This document shows positions 8,561 to 17,448 of a stretch of 51,435 bases of DNA, piece by piece. The translations under genes and the position numbers were made by a program. Under the pieces are notes generated by a model. It was not told the DNA's origin. It saw only the letters and a list, made by a program, of their open reading frames with translations, and made no database searches. Each line of letters opens with the position of its first letter. Positions within the stretch are counted from its first letter, which is position 1. The DNA comes from Candidatus Gastranaerophilales bacterium (GTDB lineage: Bacteria; Cyanobacteriota; Vampirovibrionia; Gastranaerophilales; Gastranaerophilaceae): NCBI GenBank assembly GCA_910587375.1, contig CAJULR010000004.1, positions 1-51,435 on the forward strand, written 5' to 3'.

Positions 8561-9628
8561 ATGACAAGAAAAAGAAGTTCAGACCAATCTGTAATCAGCG
8601 TAGTAGACAAAGAAGAAGATATGGGTGATGACAGCTTTTTTGAGGGTTCTGCCCTTGAAACAGACAATATTTCAAACATTATAAGGTCCCAAGCAGGAAT
8701 TGACGTAAGCGCACTTTCAAGCTCCACCTACTTTGAAAAAGAAGATGATGAAGAAGAAAGCGACGAAATTGCAGTTCCTAAAGGCGTTTCCATAGATGAC
8801 CCCGTTAGAATGTATTTAAGAGAAATCGGCAGAATTAAGCTTTTAACTGCTGATGAAGAAATTGACCTTGCAAGAAAAATCGTTGCAGGCGGCCAGCCGG
8901 GCGCTGTTGCAAAAAGAAAACTTGTCCAGGCAAACCTTCGCCTTGTTGTTTCAATTGCAAAAAAATACGTAGGCAGAGGCATGCTTTTCTTAGACCTTAT
9001 TCAGGAAGGCAATTTGGGCCTTATTCGTGCGGCTGAAAAATTTGACCACGAAAGAGGATATAAATTTTCAACCTATGCAACCTGGTGGATTCGCCAAGCC
9101 ATAACAAGGGCAATTGCAGATCAGGCAAGGACAATCAGAATTCCTGTTCATATGGTTGAAACAATTAACAAGCTTAAAAAAGTTACAAGAAAATTGGCCC
9201 AAGAGCTTGCAAGAAAACCTTCTGAAGAAGAATTATCAGTTGAAATGGGAATTTCAATCAACAAATTAAGAGAAATTATAAAAGTGGCGCAAGAGCCTCT
9301 CTCTCTTGAAACCCCGATAGGTAAAGAAGAAGATTCAAGACTTGGCGATTTCATTGAAGACAAAGACGCTGACGCTCCTGTAAAAACCGTTGCACACGAG
9401 CTTTTAAGGGAAGATTTGGCAGAAGTTTTAGGAAGCCTTTCACCGCGCGAAAGAGATGTTTTAAGATTAAGATTTGGCATGGATGACGGCAGACAAAGGA
9501 CTTTGGAAGAAGTTGGCCAATTATTCGGCGTTACACGTGAAAGAATCAGACAAATCGAAGCAAAAGCTTTAAGAAAGCTTCGCCACCCGAACAGATCAAA
9601 AAGATTAAAAGAATATATTGAAGTGTAA
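8561..9628 (+). CDS. rpoD: Primary RNA polymerase sigma factor (RpoD/SigA)
   Basis: The group 1 (housekeeping) sigma-70 factor, 355 residues. Seen: region 1.2 (DPVRMYLREIGRIKLLTADE), region 2 with NLRLVVSIAKKY, DLIQEGNLGLIRAAEKFD and YATWWIRQAI, region 3, and region 4 with RDVLRLRFG, a helix-turn-helix and VTRERIRQIEAKALRKLRHP. The N-terminal 70 residues are acidic and variable, and the long region 1.1/non-conserved insert of proteobacterial RpoD is absent. TGGAGA lies 9 bases before ATG 8561. It is co-transcribed with dnaG and closed by the terminator at 9701-9737. Confidence 0.97.
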   Translation: MTRKRSSDQSVISVVDKEEDMGDDSFFEGSALETDNISNIIRSQAGIDVSALSSSTYFEKEDDEEESDEIAVPKGVSIDDPVRMYLREIGRIKLLTADEEIDLARKIVAGGQPGAVAKRKLVQANLRLVVSIAKKYVGRGMLFLDLIQEGNLGLIRAAEKFDHERGYKFSTYATWWIRQAITRAIADQARTIRIPVHMVETINKLKKVTRKLAQELARKPSEEELSVEMGISINKLREIIKVAQEPLSLETPIGKEEDSRLGDFIEDKDADAPVKTVAHELLREDLAEVLGSLSPRERDVLRLRFGMDDGRQRTLEEVGQLFGVTRERIRQIEAKALRKLRHPNRSKRLKEYIEV

Positions 9629-9700
9629 AATTTTGCATTGTTTGCACCGGGGTAACATTCCCCGAAAAACCCTGCAGGACAAGCATTTTAGATATTTACA

Positions 9701-9737
9701 AAAGATGGCTTAAAATAATTTGGAGCCATCTTTTTTT
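9701..9737 (+). terminator. Rho-independent terminator of dnaG-rpoD
   Basis: AAAGATGGCT (9701-9710) pairs perfectly with AGCCATCTTT (9724-9733) across a 13-base loop, followed by T's. A smaller hairpin, CGGGG/CCCCG with a 7-base loop, lies just upstream (9648-9664). Confidence 0.9.
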
Positions 9738-9753
9738 ATGTTGAAATTTAGTG

Positions 9754-9759
9754 TATAAT
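9754..9759 (+). promoter_or_regulatory. -10 box (TATAAT) directly ahead of gmk
   Basis: A perfect TATAAT, then six bases, then the gmk ATG at 9766. Transcription would start at or next to the start codon, giving a leaderless mRNA. No convincing -35 box is seen: the position holds only T's, which belong to the preceding terminator. Confidence 0.5.
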
Positions 9760-9765
9760 TTACAA

Positions 9766-10443
9766 ATGGAAAGCAAGAATACAGAAAAACTCTTAGACCA
9801 AAAACCCGAAAAAATGCCCCCTGTCGGGAAATTGTTTGTAATTACAGGCCCATCAGGAGTTGGCAAGGGAACAATTTTAGAGAGATTTTTTGAAGACAAT
9901 AAAAACATAATTTATTCAATTTCACAAACCACCCGAAAGCCGCGCCCAGGCGAGGTTCACGGGGTGAATTATTTTTTTGTGAGCAAGGAAGAATTTGAAA
10001 AATCCATTGAAAATGACGAACTTTTAGAATGGGCAAAATATTCCGATAATTATTACGGCACAAAGAAAGCCTTCGTCCTGAAAGCCTTGCAAAAAGGGGC
10101 TGACGTGCTTCTTGAAATTGAAACCAAGGGCGCACAGAAGATTATGGAAAAATTCCCCGATTGTATCACCGTTTTTTTCACGCCGCCAAACCTGGATGAA
10201 CTTGAAAAAAGGCTTCGCGGCAGAAAGACAGAGGATGAAGCAAGCATTAAAAAGCGCATGGACACTGTAAAAGAAGAACTTGAGCTTTCAACAATTTATA
10301 AATATACAATCGAAAATGACGAAGTGGAAAATGCGCTTTCAAAGCTCCAGGCCGTTTATGATTATGAAAAAAGGCCTGAAAATGAAATGCAGGGCGAATA
10401 TTGCACGGAAAATGAGGCCGAAAGCGAGGCAGGACGTGAGTAA
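9766..10443 (+). CDS. gmk: Guanylate kinase
   Basis: Phosphorylates GMP to GDP with ATP. The P-loop GPSGVGKGT lies near the N-terminus, followed by the GMP-binding part (SQTTRKPRPGEVHGVNYFFVS, EWAKYSDNYYGT), LLEIETKGAQKI and the lid LRGRKTEDEASIKKRM. I chose ATG 9766 rather than the in-frame GTG at 9751, because the GTG lies at the TATAAT box and adds five residues of no use. The protein of 225 residues has an acidic C-terminal tail beyond the usual ~205, and that tail carries the ribosome site and start of coaBC. First gene of a six-gene run. Confidence 0.93.
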   Translation: MESKNTEKLLDQKPEKMPPVGKLFVITGPSGVGKGTILERFFEDNKNIIYSISQTTRKPRPGEVHGVNYFFVSKEEFEKSIENDELLEWAKYSDNYYGTKKAFVLKALQKGADVLLEIETKGAQKIMEKFPDCITVFFTPPNLDELEKRLRGRKTEDEASIKKRMDTVKEELELSTIYKYTIENDEVENALSKLQAVYDYEKRPENEMQGEYCTENEAESEAGRE

Positions 10444-11659
10444 TGAACCACTCAACGCGGCAAAAGGCCCGCTATTTGGGAAGAATGTCCTTGTTGGCCT
10501 TACAGGTTCCATCGCCTGTTGTAAAACTTGCGAACTCATAAGAACGTTAATTAAAAACGGAGCGAACGTAAAAACGGTTGTAAGCCCCGCTGCGCTTGAG
10601 TTTATAGGGGAAAAAACGCTTGAAACCCTCTCAAACAGCCTTGTTTACTCTGACACTTTCTCCAAAAGCCGCTCCACAGAACACATACACCTGACCGATT
10701 GGGCGGATATATTTGTTATAGCACCAATTACGGCAAACACGATTTCCAAATTTGCCGCAGGAATCGCCGATAACCTGATTACAAGCACTTTCAACGCTTA
10801 TCTTGGGCTGAAAAAGCCCGTCGTTATTGCCCCTGCAATGAACACCGGAATGCTGAACAATCCTTTTGTTCAAAATAACATTATTAAGCTTCAAAATGAG
10901 GGTGTAAAAATCGTCAAAACCGAGACAGGGCCGCTTGCTTGCGGAACGGTCGGAAACGGCAGAATGGCAAACGTTGTAAAAATTTATCAAACAATTTTTG
11001 AAACCCTTTGTCCTGCGGGCGTTTCAGACATAAACAGGGCAAAAGGCAAGATATTATTGACTATGGGGGGTACGCGTGAGCCTATAGACCCCGTCAGATT
11101 TATATCTAACGCTTCAAGCGGGCGGATGGGCTTGTGCCTGGCGGATTGTGCCCACTCTATGGGATACGACGTGGAAATTATCAGCACAATAAAAATTGAA
11201 AATCGGCCCTATAAAACAACAATTGTAAATTCTACACTTGATATGTTGGAAGCCGTTGAAAAAAGCTTTAGCGAAGCTGATTATTTAATAATGGCGGCGG
11301 CTGTAGCCGATTATAGGGTGAAAAACCCGCTTCCCCACAAGCTTTCCAAGAAAAACGAGGGAGAAACTCTAACCCTTGAATTAGTCCAAAACCCTGATAT
11401 ACTAAAGAATATGGGCCAAATCAAAAAAGAAAATCAAAAAACAATAGGGTTCTCTTTGGGCACAGAAAATATTATAGAAACGGCAAAAGCCAAGCTGCAA
11501 GCGAAAAATGCCGATTTTATAATTGCAAATGAAGCAAAAGTTGCCCTAAACACTGATGAAAACGAAGTTTGGATAATAGATAAGAGCGGAAAATCAGTCC
11601 ATATTGAAAAAAACAGTAAAGAAAACGTGGCAAAAGCCATACTGGAGCAAGTTTTATGA
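10436..11659 (+). CDS. coaBC: Bifunctional phosphopantothenoylcysteine decarboxylase/synthetase CoaBC
   Basis: Catalyses two steps of coenzyme A synthesis. The N-terminal CoaC flavoprotein half has VGLTGSIACCK, the catalytic His in STEHIHLTDWAD, and APAMNTGM. The Cys-bearing motif GPLACGTVGNGRM and the C-terminal CoaB half (LLTMGGTREPIDPVRFISN and SSGRMG) follow. The frame is open further upstream (to 10280), but the GTG at 10436 is preceded by GAGG at a 6-base spacing and gives 407 residues, the normal size. This start overlaps gmk by 8 bases. The 3' end overlaps the NIF3 gene by 4 bases (ATGA). Confidence 0.95.
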   Translation: MSNEPLNAAKGPLFGKNVLVGLTGSIACCKTCELIRTLIKNGANVKTVVSPAALEFIGEKTLETLSNSLVYSDTFSKSRSTEHIHLTDWADIFVIAPITANTISKFAAGIADNLITSTFNAYLGLKKPVVIAPAMNTGMLNNPFVQNNIIKLQNEGVKIVKTETGPLACGTVGNGRMANVVKIYQTIFETLCPAGVSDINRAKGKILLTMGGTREPIDPVRFISNASSGRMGLCLADCAHSMGYDVEIISTIKIENRPYKTTIVNSTLDMLEAVEKSFSEADYLIMAAAVADYRVKNPLPHKLSKKNEGETLTLELVQNPDILKNMGQIKKENQKTIGFSLGTENIIETAKAKLQAKNADFIIANEAKVALNTDENEVWIIDKSGKSVHIEKNSKENVAKAILEQVL

Positions 11660-12393
11660 TTAAAACCGATGAAATTATTTCAAAAATTGAAAAATACGCA
11701 TCATTAGATTTAATGGAACCGTGGGACAATTCCGGGTGGCAGATAAACCTGCACCACGACTACGTTAACAGGGTTTTAATTGCACTATCGTTCACCAAAG
11801 AAACGCTCTCCGAGGCCATTACAAACGATTGCGACCTTATAATCACGCACCACCCGCTGATTTTCGACAAATTAAGCAAAATTGATGACAATAATATTGT
11901 TGAAGCCATAAAGCACAATATTTGCGTCTATAGTGCGCATACGAACCTCGATAAAACCTACGGCTCAACCACAGACGCCCTTGCGGGGGTTTTAGGGTTC
12001 AAAAACCTTATTACAGTTGATGAATGCGTAAAAATTGCTCATCTGAAAGATGAAATTGACCTTATGGAACTTTTACAAACCGTGAAAATGTCCGTAGGGA
12101 GCGAAAGAGTGAAGGTTATAAACCCTTCAAACATAGAAACTGTAAGGAATGTAGCCATATGCGCAGGCGCAGGAGGCAGCTACATCAAGAAATTAAACGA
12201 ATATGATATAGATTTATATATCACAGGGGACATCAAATTCCACGCTGCGCTTGAAGTTCGAGGATTTGCCGTTGCGGATATCGGGCATTTTGAATCCGAA
12301 CTTCCCGTACTGCCTTTAATCCAGGGATTAATCTCAAAGACAGGCGTAGAAACGATTATAGCCCAAGAACACATCCCTTGGGAATACATTTAA
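11656..12393 (+). CDS. NIF3/YbgI family dinuclear-metal protein
   Basis: A 245-residue member of the NIF3-like family (Nif3-like dinuclear metal center hexameric protein). Metal-ligand motifs are visible: DLIITHHPLIF, YSAHTNLD and, near the C-terminus, VADIGHFESE. The PII-like insert of longer relatives is absent. Known: the family forms a toroidal hexamer with two metals per subunit, and its cellular role is unsettled (often mislabelled GTP cyclohydrolase I type 2). Translation is coupled to coaBC through ATGA, and aroC follows after 15 bases. Confidence 0.9.
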   Translation: MIKTDEIISKIEKYASLDLMEPWDNSGWQINLHHDYVNRVLIALSFTKETLSEAITNDCDLIITHHPLIFDKLSKIDDNNIVEAIKHNICVYSAHTNLDKTYGSTTDALAGVLGFKNLITVDECVKIAHLKDEIDLMELLQTVKMSVGSERVKVINPSNIETVRNVAICAGAGGSYIKKLNEYDIDLYITGDIKFHAALEVRGFAVADIGHFESELPVLPLIQGLISKTGVETIIAQEHIPWEYI

Positions 12394-12408
12394 AAAGAGG
12401 ATTAGAAA

Positions 12409-13542
12409 GTGGCAATCAGATTTTTAACATCCGGGGAATCACACGGAAAGTGCCTAAACGCAATCATAGAGGGCATTGGAAGCGGATATTATCTTGATTT
12501 AGATTTTATAAATAATGAACTGAAAAACCGCCAAAAGGGCAAGGGCAGAGGCGGAAGGATGAAAATTGAAACCGACACAATTGAGATAAAATCAGGCGTA
12601 AGGTTCCAAAAAACAACAGGGGCGCCGATTTGCATAGAAATCAAAAATAAAGATTTTGAAAACTGGAAAATCCCAATGAGCCCAGAAGCCTTTGATTTCA
12701 GCACTTTAGATGATTCTGCAAAACGTGAGATTGAAGAAAAAATAAAAGAAAAAGAAATTTGCCGCATACGCCCGGGGCATGCAGATTTTGCAGGGGCCGT
12801 AAAATACCACCACGACGACATTAGGGACGTTTTAGAGCGCTCAAGCGCAAGAGAAACCGCAACAAGAGTGGCTGTTGGTGCGATTTGTCAGGACATTTTA
12901 AGAAAATTTGATATTTTAGGAGAGGCTAAAACCCTTTCTGTGGGCGGAAAAACAACCGAAAAAGAAATTGATGAAATAATTGATTTTGCAAAAAAAGAGG
13001 GTGAAAGCCTTGGGGGAGAAGTAGAAATCCGTTTTAAAAACCTGCCCGTGGGCCTTGGAAGCTTTGTACACTGGGATAGAAGGCTTGATGGGCGCCTTGC
13101 GGGGGCTTTAATGAGCATTCCGGCTGTAAAAGCAGTTGAAATCGGCCTTGGTAAAGGAGTTTCAGACCGTTTTGGCTCCAAAGTGCATGATGAAATATTT
13201 TTAACAGAGGGCGAAAACCCAACTGCCACAAGGAAAACAAACAATGCAGGCGGAATTGAAGGCGGAATGACAAACGGCGAAGAAATCGTCGTAAGGCTTT
13301 CTATGAAGCCAATTCCAACCATGCGAAAACCCTTAAATTCCATAAACATTAAGACAAAAACCGAAGAAACGGCACACTTTGAAAGGGCCGACACAAGCGC
13401 GGTTGAGGCACTTGGAACAGTTGCCCTAAATATGGCGTCTATAGTGATATTGGACGCGTTTTTTGAAAAATTCGGGCCTGATAATTTCGACGAAACTATG
13501 GAAAATTTCAAAAACTATGGAAAATACGCAAAAAAATTCTAG
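12409..13542 (+). CDS. aroC: Chorismate synthase
   Basis: Last step of the shikimate pathway, EPSP to chorismate, needing reduced FMN. Seen: TSGESHGKCL at the N-terminus, GRGGRMKIETD, RPGHADFAGAVKY, ARETATRVA, then the central GSKVHDE and GGIEGGMTNGE motifs, and MRKPL later. The length of 377 is normal. The start codon is GTG at 12409 with AGAGGA upstream. Its 3' end overlaps aroK by 26 bases. It is part of the gmk-to-aroB run. Confidence 0.97.
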   Translation: MAIRFLTSGESHGKCLNAIIEGIGSGYYLDLDFINNELKNRQKGKGRGGRMKIETDTIEIKSGVRFQKTTGAPICIEIKNKDFENWKIPMSPEAFDFSTLDDSAKREIEEKIKEKEICRIRPGHADFAGAVKYHHDDIRDVLERSSARETATRVAVGAICQDILRKFDILGEAKTLSVGGKTTEKEIDEIIDFAKKEGESLGGEVEIRFKNLPVGLGSFVHWDRRLDGRLAGALMSIPAVKAVEIGLGKGVSDRFGSKVHDEIFLTEGENPTATRKTNNAGGIEGGMTNGEEIVVRLSMKPIPTMRKPLNSINIKTKTEETAHFERADTSAVEALGTVALNMASIVILDAFFEKFGPDNFDETMENFKNYGKYAKKF

Positions 13543-14062
13543 CCTGAAAAACCGCACTATCATTTTAACAGGGATGATGGGCGCCGGAAAATCCACCGTG
13601 GGAAGCATTTTGTCAAGGAAACTGAAACTTGGTTTTATTGACCTTGACAGCCTCATTGAAGAAACGCAAAAGCTGACCATTCCTGAAATTTTCAAGACTT
13701 TTGGCGAAGAAAAGTTTAGAGAGATGGAATGTGACACAATTTGCGGCATTGAACCCGGCAAAAACCTTGTAATATCAACGGGCGGGGGCATTGTGGAATC
13801 TAAAAAAAATATTGAAAAATTAAGGGAAATCGGGCGGATTTACTACTTACACGCGCCACACGACGTTTTATACGAAAGAATTAAAAATGATACAAAACGC
13901 CCGCTTTTAATGACAAAAGACCCGAAAGCCACACTCAAAGAGATTTTAGACAGGCGAAAAATGAAATATGAATGCGCGGATTTTAAAATCGATACAGTTA
14001 AAAAAAGCGCAAAAGCAATAGTAAATGAGATTGTAGAGATTTATGAAAAAATTAACAGTTGA
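13517..14062 (+). CDS. aroK: Shikimate kinase
   Basis: Phosphorylates shikimate with ATP. Seen: P-loop GMMGAGKST, the substrate motif FIDLDSLIEE, FGEEKFREME and STGGGIV, then the LID arginine region KRPLLMTKDP. The frame runs up to 13463, but ATG 13517 gives 181 residues, the family size; it lies within the aroC tail, so initiation is probably coupled. A short direct repeat, AACTATGGAAAAT, surrounds this start within the aroC 3' end. It overlaps aroB by 20 bases. Confidence 0.93.
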   Translation: MENTQKNSSLKNRTIILTGMMGAGKSTVGSILSRKLKLGFIDLDSLIEETQKLTIPEIFKTFGEEKFREMECDTICGIEPGKNLVISTGGGIVESKKNIEKLREIGRIYYLHAPHDVLYERIKNDTKRPLLMTKDPKATLKEILDRRKMKYECADFKIDTVKKSAKAIVNEIVEIYEKINS

Positions 14063-15131
14063 ACTAAAAGACAGAAGTTACCCGATAATCATTAAGGACG
14101 GTGCTTTAAATGAGGTAAAAGCCTTGCTTGACGAGCATTTAGGAACAGGGCGAAGGCATTTTGTAATCACAAATAAAACTATTGCAAAAATTTATAAAAA
14201 TTTTTTAGACGGGTTCAAAAATGTTGTCACCATTGACGATGGGGAAGAATTCAAAAACTTTAAAACATTTGAATTTATCATCGGCGAACTTTTAAAAGCC
14301 AAAATCGAGCGCGGTGACTGCATTATAGCCTTCGGCGGCGGCGTTGTTGGCGATATGGCAGGCTTTGCCGCGGCAAGTGTTTTAAGAGGGGTGGATTACG
14401 TTCAAATTCCAACCACACTTTTATCCCAGGTGGATTCCTCTGTGGGCGGAAAGACGGGCTTTAACCATCCTTTAGGCAAAAATTTAATCGGCGCATTCAA
14501 GCAGCCAAAACTTGTCATTATTGACCCCAAAACGCTTGATACACTTGATAAAAGGCAGATTAAAACGGGCCTTGGCGAAGTTTTGAAATATGCTTTTATT
14601 GAAAAAACCGCAACTGACAAGGATTTTCGGATGTTTGACTACCTAAAAAGCTTGCAGAAAAAGGCAACCGGGAATTTATACGAAAATTTAAAAAGCCATT
14701 GGCAAGAAATAATTTATATGTCTGTTTCAATGAAAGCGGCCGTGGTGTCAAAAGACGAGTGCGAGAAGGGTTTAAGGGCAATTTTAAACTTCGGGCACAC
14801 CTTTGGTCATGCAGTTGAAAAAATAACGGATTATAAAAAATACACTCACGGAGAAGCGGTGGCAGCGGGCATGGTTATGGCTTTTCGGGCAGCCTTAAAG
14901 CGCAAACTCATTGATGATACTTATTTTAGAGAAGCTGTCAATTTAATTTCAAGCTATGAGCTCATTTTGGATGATATGAAAAATTTCGACAAAGAAAAAA
15001 TGTTTGAGGCAATGAAATCCGACAAAAAAGTAAGCCACGCTAAAATCAAGCTGGTGCTGCCTTTTAAGCCGCTTGAAGTTCAGCTTTTTGACGATACAGA
15101 AGAGCTTTTGATAAAAGACTCATTGCTTTAG
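14043..15131 (+). CDS. aroB: 3-dehydroquinate synthase
   Basis: Second step of the shikimate pathway, converting DAHP to 3-dehydroquinate with NAD and a divalent metal. Seen: AFGGGVVGDMAGFAAA, the PTTLLSQVDSSVGGKTG signature, a metal-binding region GLGEVLKYAFI, and FGHTFGHAVE with THGEAVAAGM. The length of 362 is normal. It overlaps aroK by 20 bases and ends inside the oppositely transcribed TPR gene (68-base tail-to-tail overlap, 15064-15131). DAHP synthase, the step before, is at 30678-31748. Confidence 0.97.
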   Translation: MKKLTVELKDRSYPIIIKDGALNEVKALLDEHLGTGRRHFVITNKTIAKIYKNFLDGFKNVVTIDDGEEFKNFKTFEFIIGELLKAKIERGDCIIAFGGGVVGDMAGFAAASVLRGVDYVQIPTTLLSQVDSSVGGKTGFNHPLGKNLIGAFKQPKLVIIDPKTLDTLDKRQIKTGLGEVLKYAFIEKTATDKDFRMFDYLKSLQKKATGNLYENLKSHWQEIIYMSVSMKAAVVSKDECEKGLRAILNFGHTFGHAVEKITDYKKYTHGEAVAAGMVMAFRAALKRKLIDDTYFREAVNLISSYELILDDMKNFDKEKMFEAMKSDKKVSHAKIKLVLPFKPLEVQLFDDTEELLIKDSLL

Positions 15132-17028
15132 CGCCGTTTCCAAGGCGCTCCATAATTTCTGATGCGGCCTCATAATTTTTTGAAAGCGCGTCGAAATCGC
15201 CCGTTTCATAAAGCACCTTTGCGGCCTCTTTATAGGCCCGAAGCGCCTTTGTGTCTTCGCCCACATATTCAAAATTTTCAGCCGCAGACATCAATGTTTT
15301 TGACAAAGTTTTCAAATTACCCGTTTCGCGCGCAGCGTCAACAGAAAGAGCGTTAAAAATTTCCGTATTTTCTTTGTCATATCTATCCGCAAAAAGTGCC
15401 GCAAGATATTTTAGCGCCTTTGTTTTCCCTGCAGGGTTTTTAGCCTCTTCAGAGGTTTCAACCGCAAGTGAATACTGCTGTACGGCAGGGTCGAACATCA
15501 CATAATCATCATAAATTCTGCCCATTTTAATATGTGCGTGGGTTTTTAAATTATTGTCGGAACATTTTGTGGCGCTATTGTAGTCTTTAAGAGCATATTC
15601 GGCATAATCATAATCATCAAAAACCTTGCCGCGCTCAAAATGAATTGCCGCCTTAAGGTTCTCATCGTCTGAATTTTGAACCAATTTTAGGGCCTCATCA
15701 TAGAGTTTAAGGGCATTATAAGGATCGCCGTTTTCTTTTACAATCCTTTTTGCGCGAACAAAATTGCTCCTTGCGGCGCGCTCTTCAATACTCATAGCTT
15801 TTGGCGGCAAAACAAGCCCGTTTGAATCTGAAAAATTTGATTCACTATAGCTTAAGGGCGCAGAAAGCAAGGCTTTTGAAGCATTTGAAGCTTTTAAAGC
15901 ACTTGAAGCAGAATTTGCGTCTGAAACTCTCTCGATATCTCTTGAGAAAACTTCCGCAGAACCTATTTTATAAATTCCGCCATCGTTTGAAGCACCCCTG
16001 ATTTCGCCTTGAACTCTATCTTTAACTTTTTGAACCTCTTCAAAAGAAACGGCGCCGGACAGTGGGGCAAAACCCGCTTCGGGCGCCGTAGTTGAATAGG
16101 TCAAATCTTTATTTAAATCAGTTTTTTCTGCCACAAAAGAAGCTGTGCTTGAAATTTCTGTCTCTTGAGCATTTGGCGCATAAACAGGGGCGGCAGAAAC
16201 ATCTGTATCTTCGATATAATAAGTGTTTTCAGCACTTCCAATCGGCTTAATTTCATTTAGGGTAACTTTATTTTGCGGAATGTCGTAAATATTTACAGCA
16301 CTTGTTTCAAAATCGTTTGAAAAAGACATTGTGTCTAAAGAAGCGCCTTGAGCGGTTTTTTGGGCTTCGATAGTGTCGGGCTCAAAAACAGGAGTATCAC
16401 TATTTGAAACTTCTGAAAAATCCTGCGCGCCATGAATATCTACAGTTGCAGGCGCAGAAGAATGTTCAAAGGTGTCAACACCTGCCGCAGCCCCTGTCGC
16501 ACCCGCGTTATACCTTTTGTTTTCAGGAATTTGAACCCTAAATGCTTCATTTACAAAGCTTGGGTCTGATTTTAAATCTACATGCTGTAAGAAAAGTGCA
16601 TTAACCCAGTCTTCCACAACGGTGGAGGGCTTTTTCAAACTGTCTTCAATAAATCTGTCTGAGATTTTAGAAGCATTTCTAAGGTTTGATAAAATTATAT
16701 CTCTTGAAGGATTTTGTTTCTTGGATTCGCGTTCCACAAGGCCAAGATAGGAATTCACTTCGCTTGAAATATCCTCAGGCGCGTTAATTGCGGCAATTGT
16801 GCTTTTAAAATCTTCAATAACCTGTGCTATATTGACCTTATTTTTAGTGTAATCAATCTGAACCTTATTGCCGTTTGGAAACTGCCTTTGGCCCTTCTCA
16901 TCCGGATTAACAGGCGCCATTCCAGCAGAATTTTGCCCCGCCCCGCCTTCTTCCTTTTTATAGGAAGGGTCTTGCTTTGGGTTTCTGTATGTAATATTTA
17001 TAGGATTTATCAAGTTGTAATTAAACAC
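15064..17028 (-). CDS. Large TPR protein with disordered N-terminal half
   Basis: A 654-residue protein of unknown function. Residues up to about 400 are low-complexity, rich in Ala, Ser, Thr, Glu and Asp, with no motif I recognise. The C-terminal part (about 415-650) is a series of TPR-like helix pairs, for example AIHFERGKVFDDYDYAEYAL and HIKMGRIYDDYVMFDPAV. No signal peptide or membrane helix is seen. The start codon is GTG at 17028 with AAAGG 8 bases upstream. It is transcribed alone. Its last 68 bases overlap aroB on the other strand. A scaffold role is inference; the N-terminal half has no clear family. Confidence 0.75.
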   Translation of the reverse strand: MFNYNLINPINITYRNPKQDPSYKKEEGGAGQNSAGMAPVNPDEKGQRQFPNGNKVQIDYTKNKVNIAQVIEDFKSTIAAINAPEDISSEVNSYLGLVERESKKQNPSRDIILSNLRNASKISDRFIEDSLKKPSTVVEDWVNALFLQHVDLKSDPSFVNEAFRVQIPENKRYNAGATGAAAGVDTFEHSSAPATVDIHGAQDFSEVSNSDTPVFEPDTIEAQKTAQGASLDTMSFSNDFETSAVNIYDIPQNKVTLNEIKPIGSAENTYYIEDTDVSAAPVYAPNAQETEISSTASFVAEKTDLNKDLTYSTTAPEAGFAPLSGAVSFEEVQKVKDRVQGEIRGASNDGGIYKIGSAEVFSRDIERVSDANSASSALKASNASKALLSAPLSYSESNFSDSNGLVLPPKAMSIEERAARSNFVRAKRIVKENGDPYNALKLYDEALKLVQNSDDENLKAAIHFERGKVFDDYDYAEYALKDYNSATKCSDNNLKTHAHIKMGRIYDDYVMFDPAVQQYSLAVETSEEAKNPAGKTKALKYLAALFADRYDKENTEIFNALSVDAARETGNLKTLSKTLMSAAENFEYVGEDTKALRAYKEAAKVLYETGDFDALSKNYEAASEIMERLGNGAKAMSLLSKALLYRQKAELQAA

Positions 17029-17284
17029 TGATTATACCTTTAAATTTAAAAAACCTATTCTCCCACACACTAGTATAGGAAAAATGTCACTTTGTTTTGT
17101 CATTCAAATGGAGGATTTTTCAAAAATTTTATTAAAGCCTACTCAAACTTTTTTACTGCCTGCGATTTAGCGCGCAGAAGCATTTTATATCTTTTGTTTA
17201 ATTTTTTTATTTAAAAAGTCAAAAAAATATTGTCAAAAGTTTGAATATATAAGATAATAAGGTTAAGTTTAAAAGGAGTTTTAA
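17029..17284. other. 256-base intergenic region between divergent genes
   Basis: AT-rich spacer between the large TPR gene (-) and the small protein gene (+). It holds the promoter at 17230-17258 and a weak 5-bp hairpin (CTGCG/CGCAG) near 17160-17180. Nothing else is recognisable. Confidence 0.5.
17230..17258 (+). promoter_or_regulatory. Promoter of the small-protein/spmAB run
   Basis: TTGTCA (17230-17235), a 17-base spacer, GATAAT (17253-17258), then a leader of about 20 bases containing AAAAGGAG before the ATG at 17285. Confidence 0.65.
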
Positions 17285-17419
17285 ATGGCAGAATATGTTT
17301 TTAAAATAAAAAAGGGCGAAATTGAAATTGAAATTTCATCGGATGATTCAAAGTTTATTGAAGATGAATTGTCAAAATGGCGTGAAGACATTCTAAAACG
17401 CAACAGCGAACAGGCATAA
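17285..17419 (+). CDS. Small 44-residue protein, related to the N-terminus of the next gene
   Basis: A short gene with strong support for expression: a good promoter, AAAAGGAG 6 bases before the ATG, and a clean stop (TAA 17417-17419). The product begins MAEYVFKIKKGEIEIEISS and ends with a charged helix (IEDELSKWREDILKR). It resembles the first ~42 residues of the following protein: MA-Y start, alternating hydrophobic strand residues, an SD turn, then I-x2-E-[LF]-x2-[WY]-x3-[IM]L. Predicted fold is two strands and a helix. Function unknown; no membrane helix. Confidence 0.78.
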   Translation: MAEYVFKIKKGEIEIEISSDDSKFIEDELSKWREDILKRNSEQA

Positions 17420-17448
17420 GACCCTTTTTTAAAATATTAGGTATTGTT

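Noticed and set aside
12888..13511. 207-residue minus-strand frame opposite aroC
   Set aside because: Shadow of a strongly conserved gene on the other strand; Ser/Pro/Phe-rich composition typical of antisense frames.
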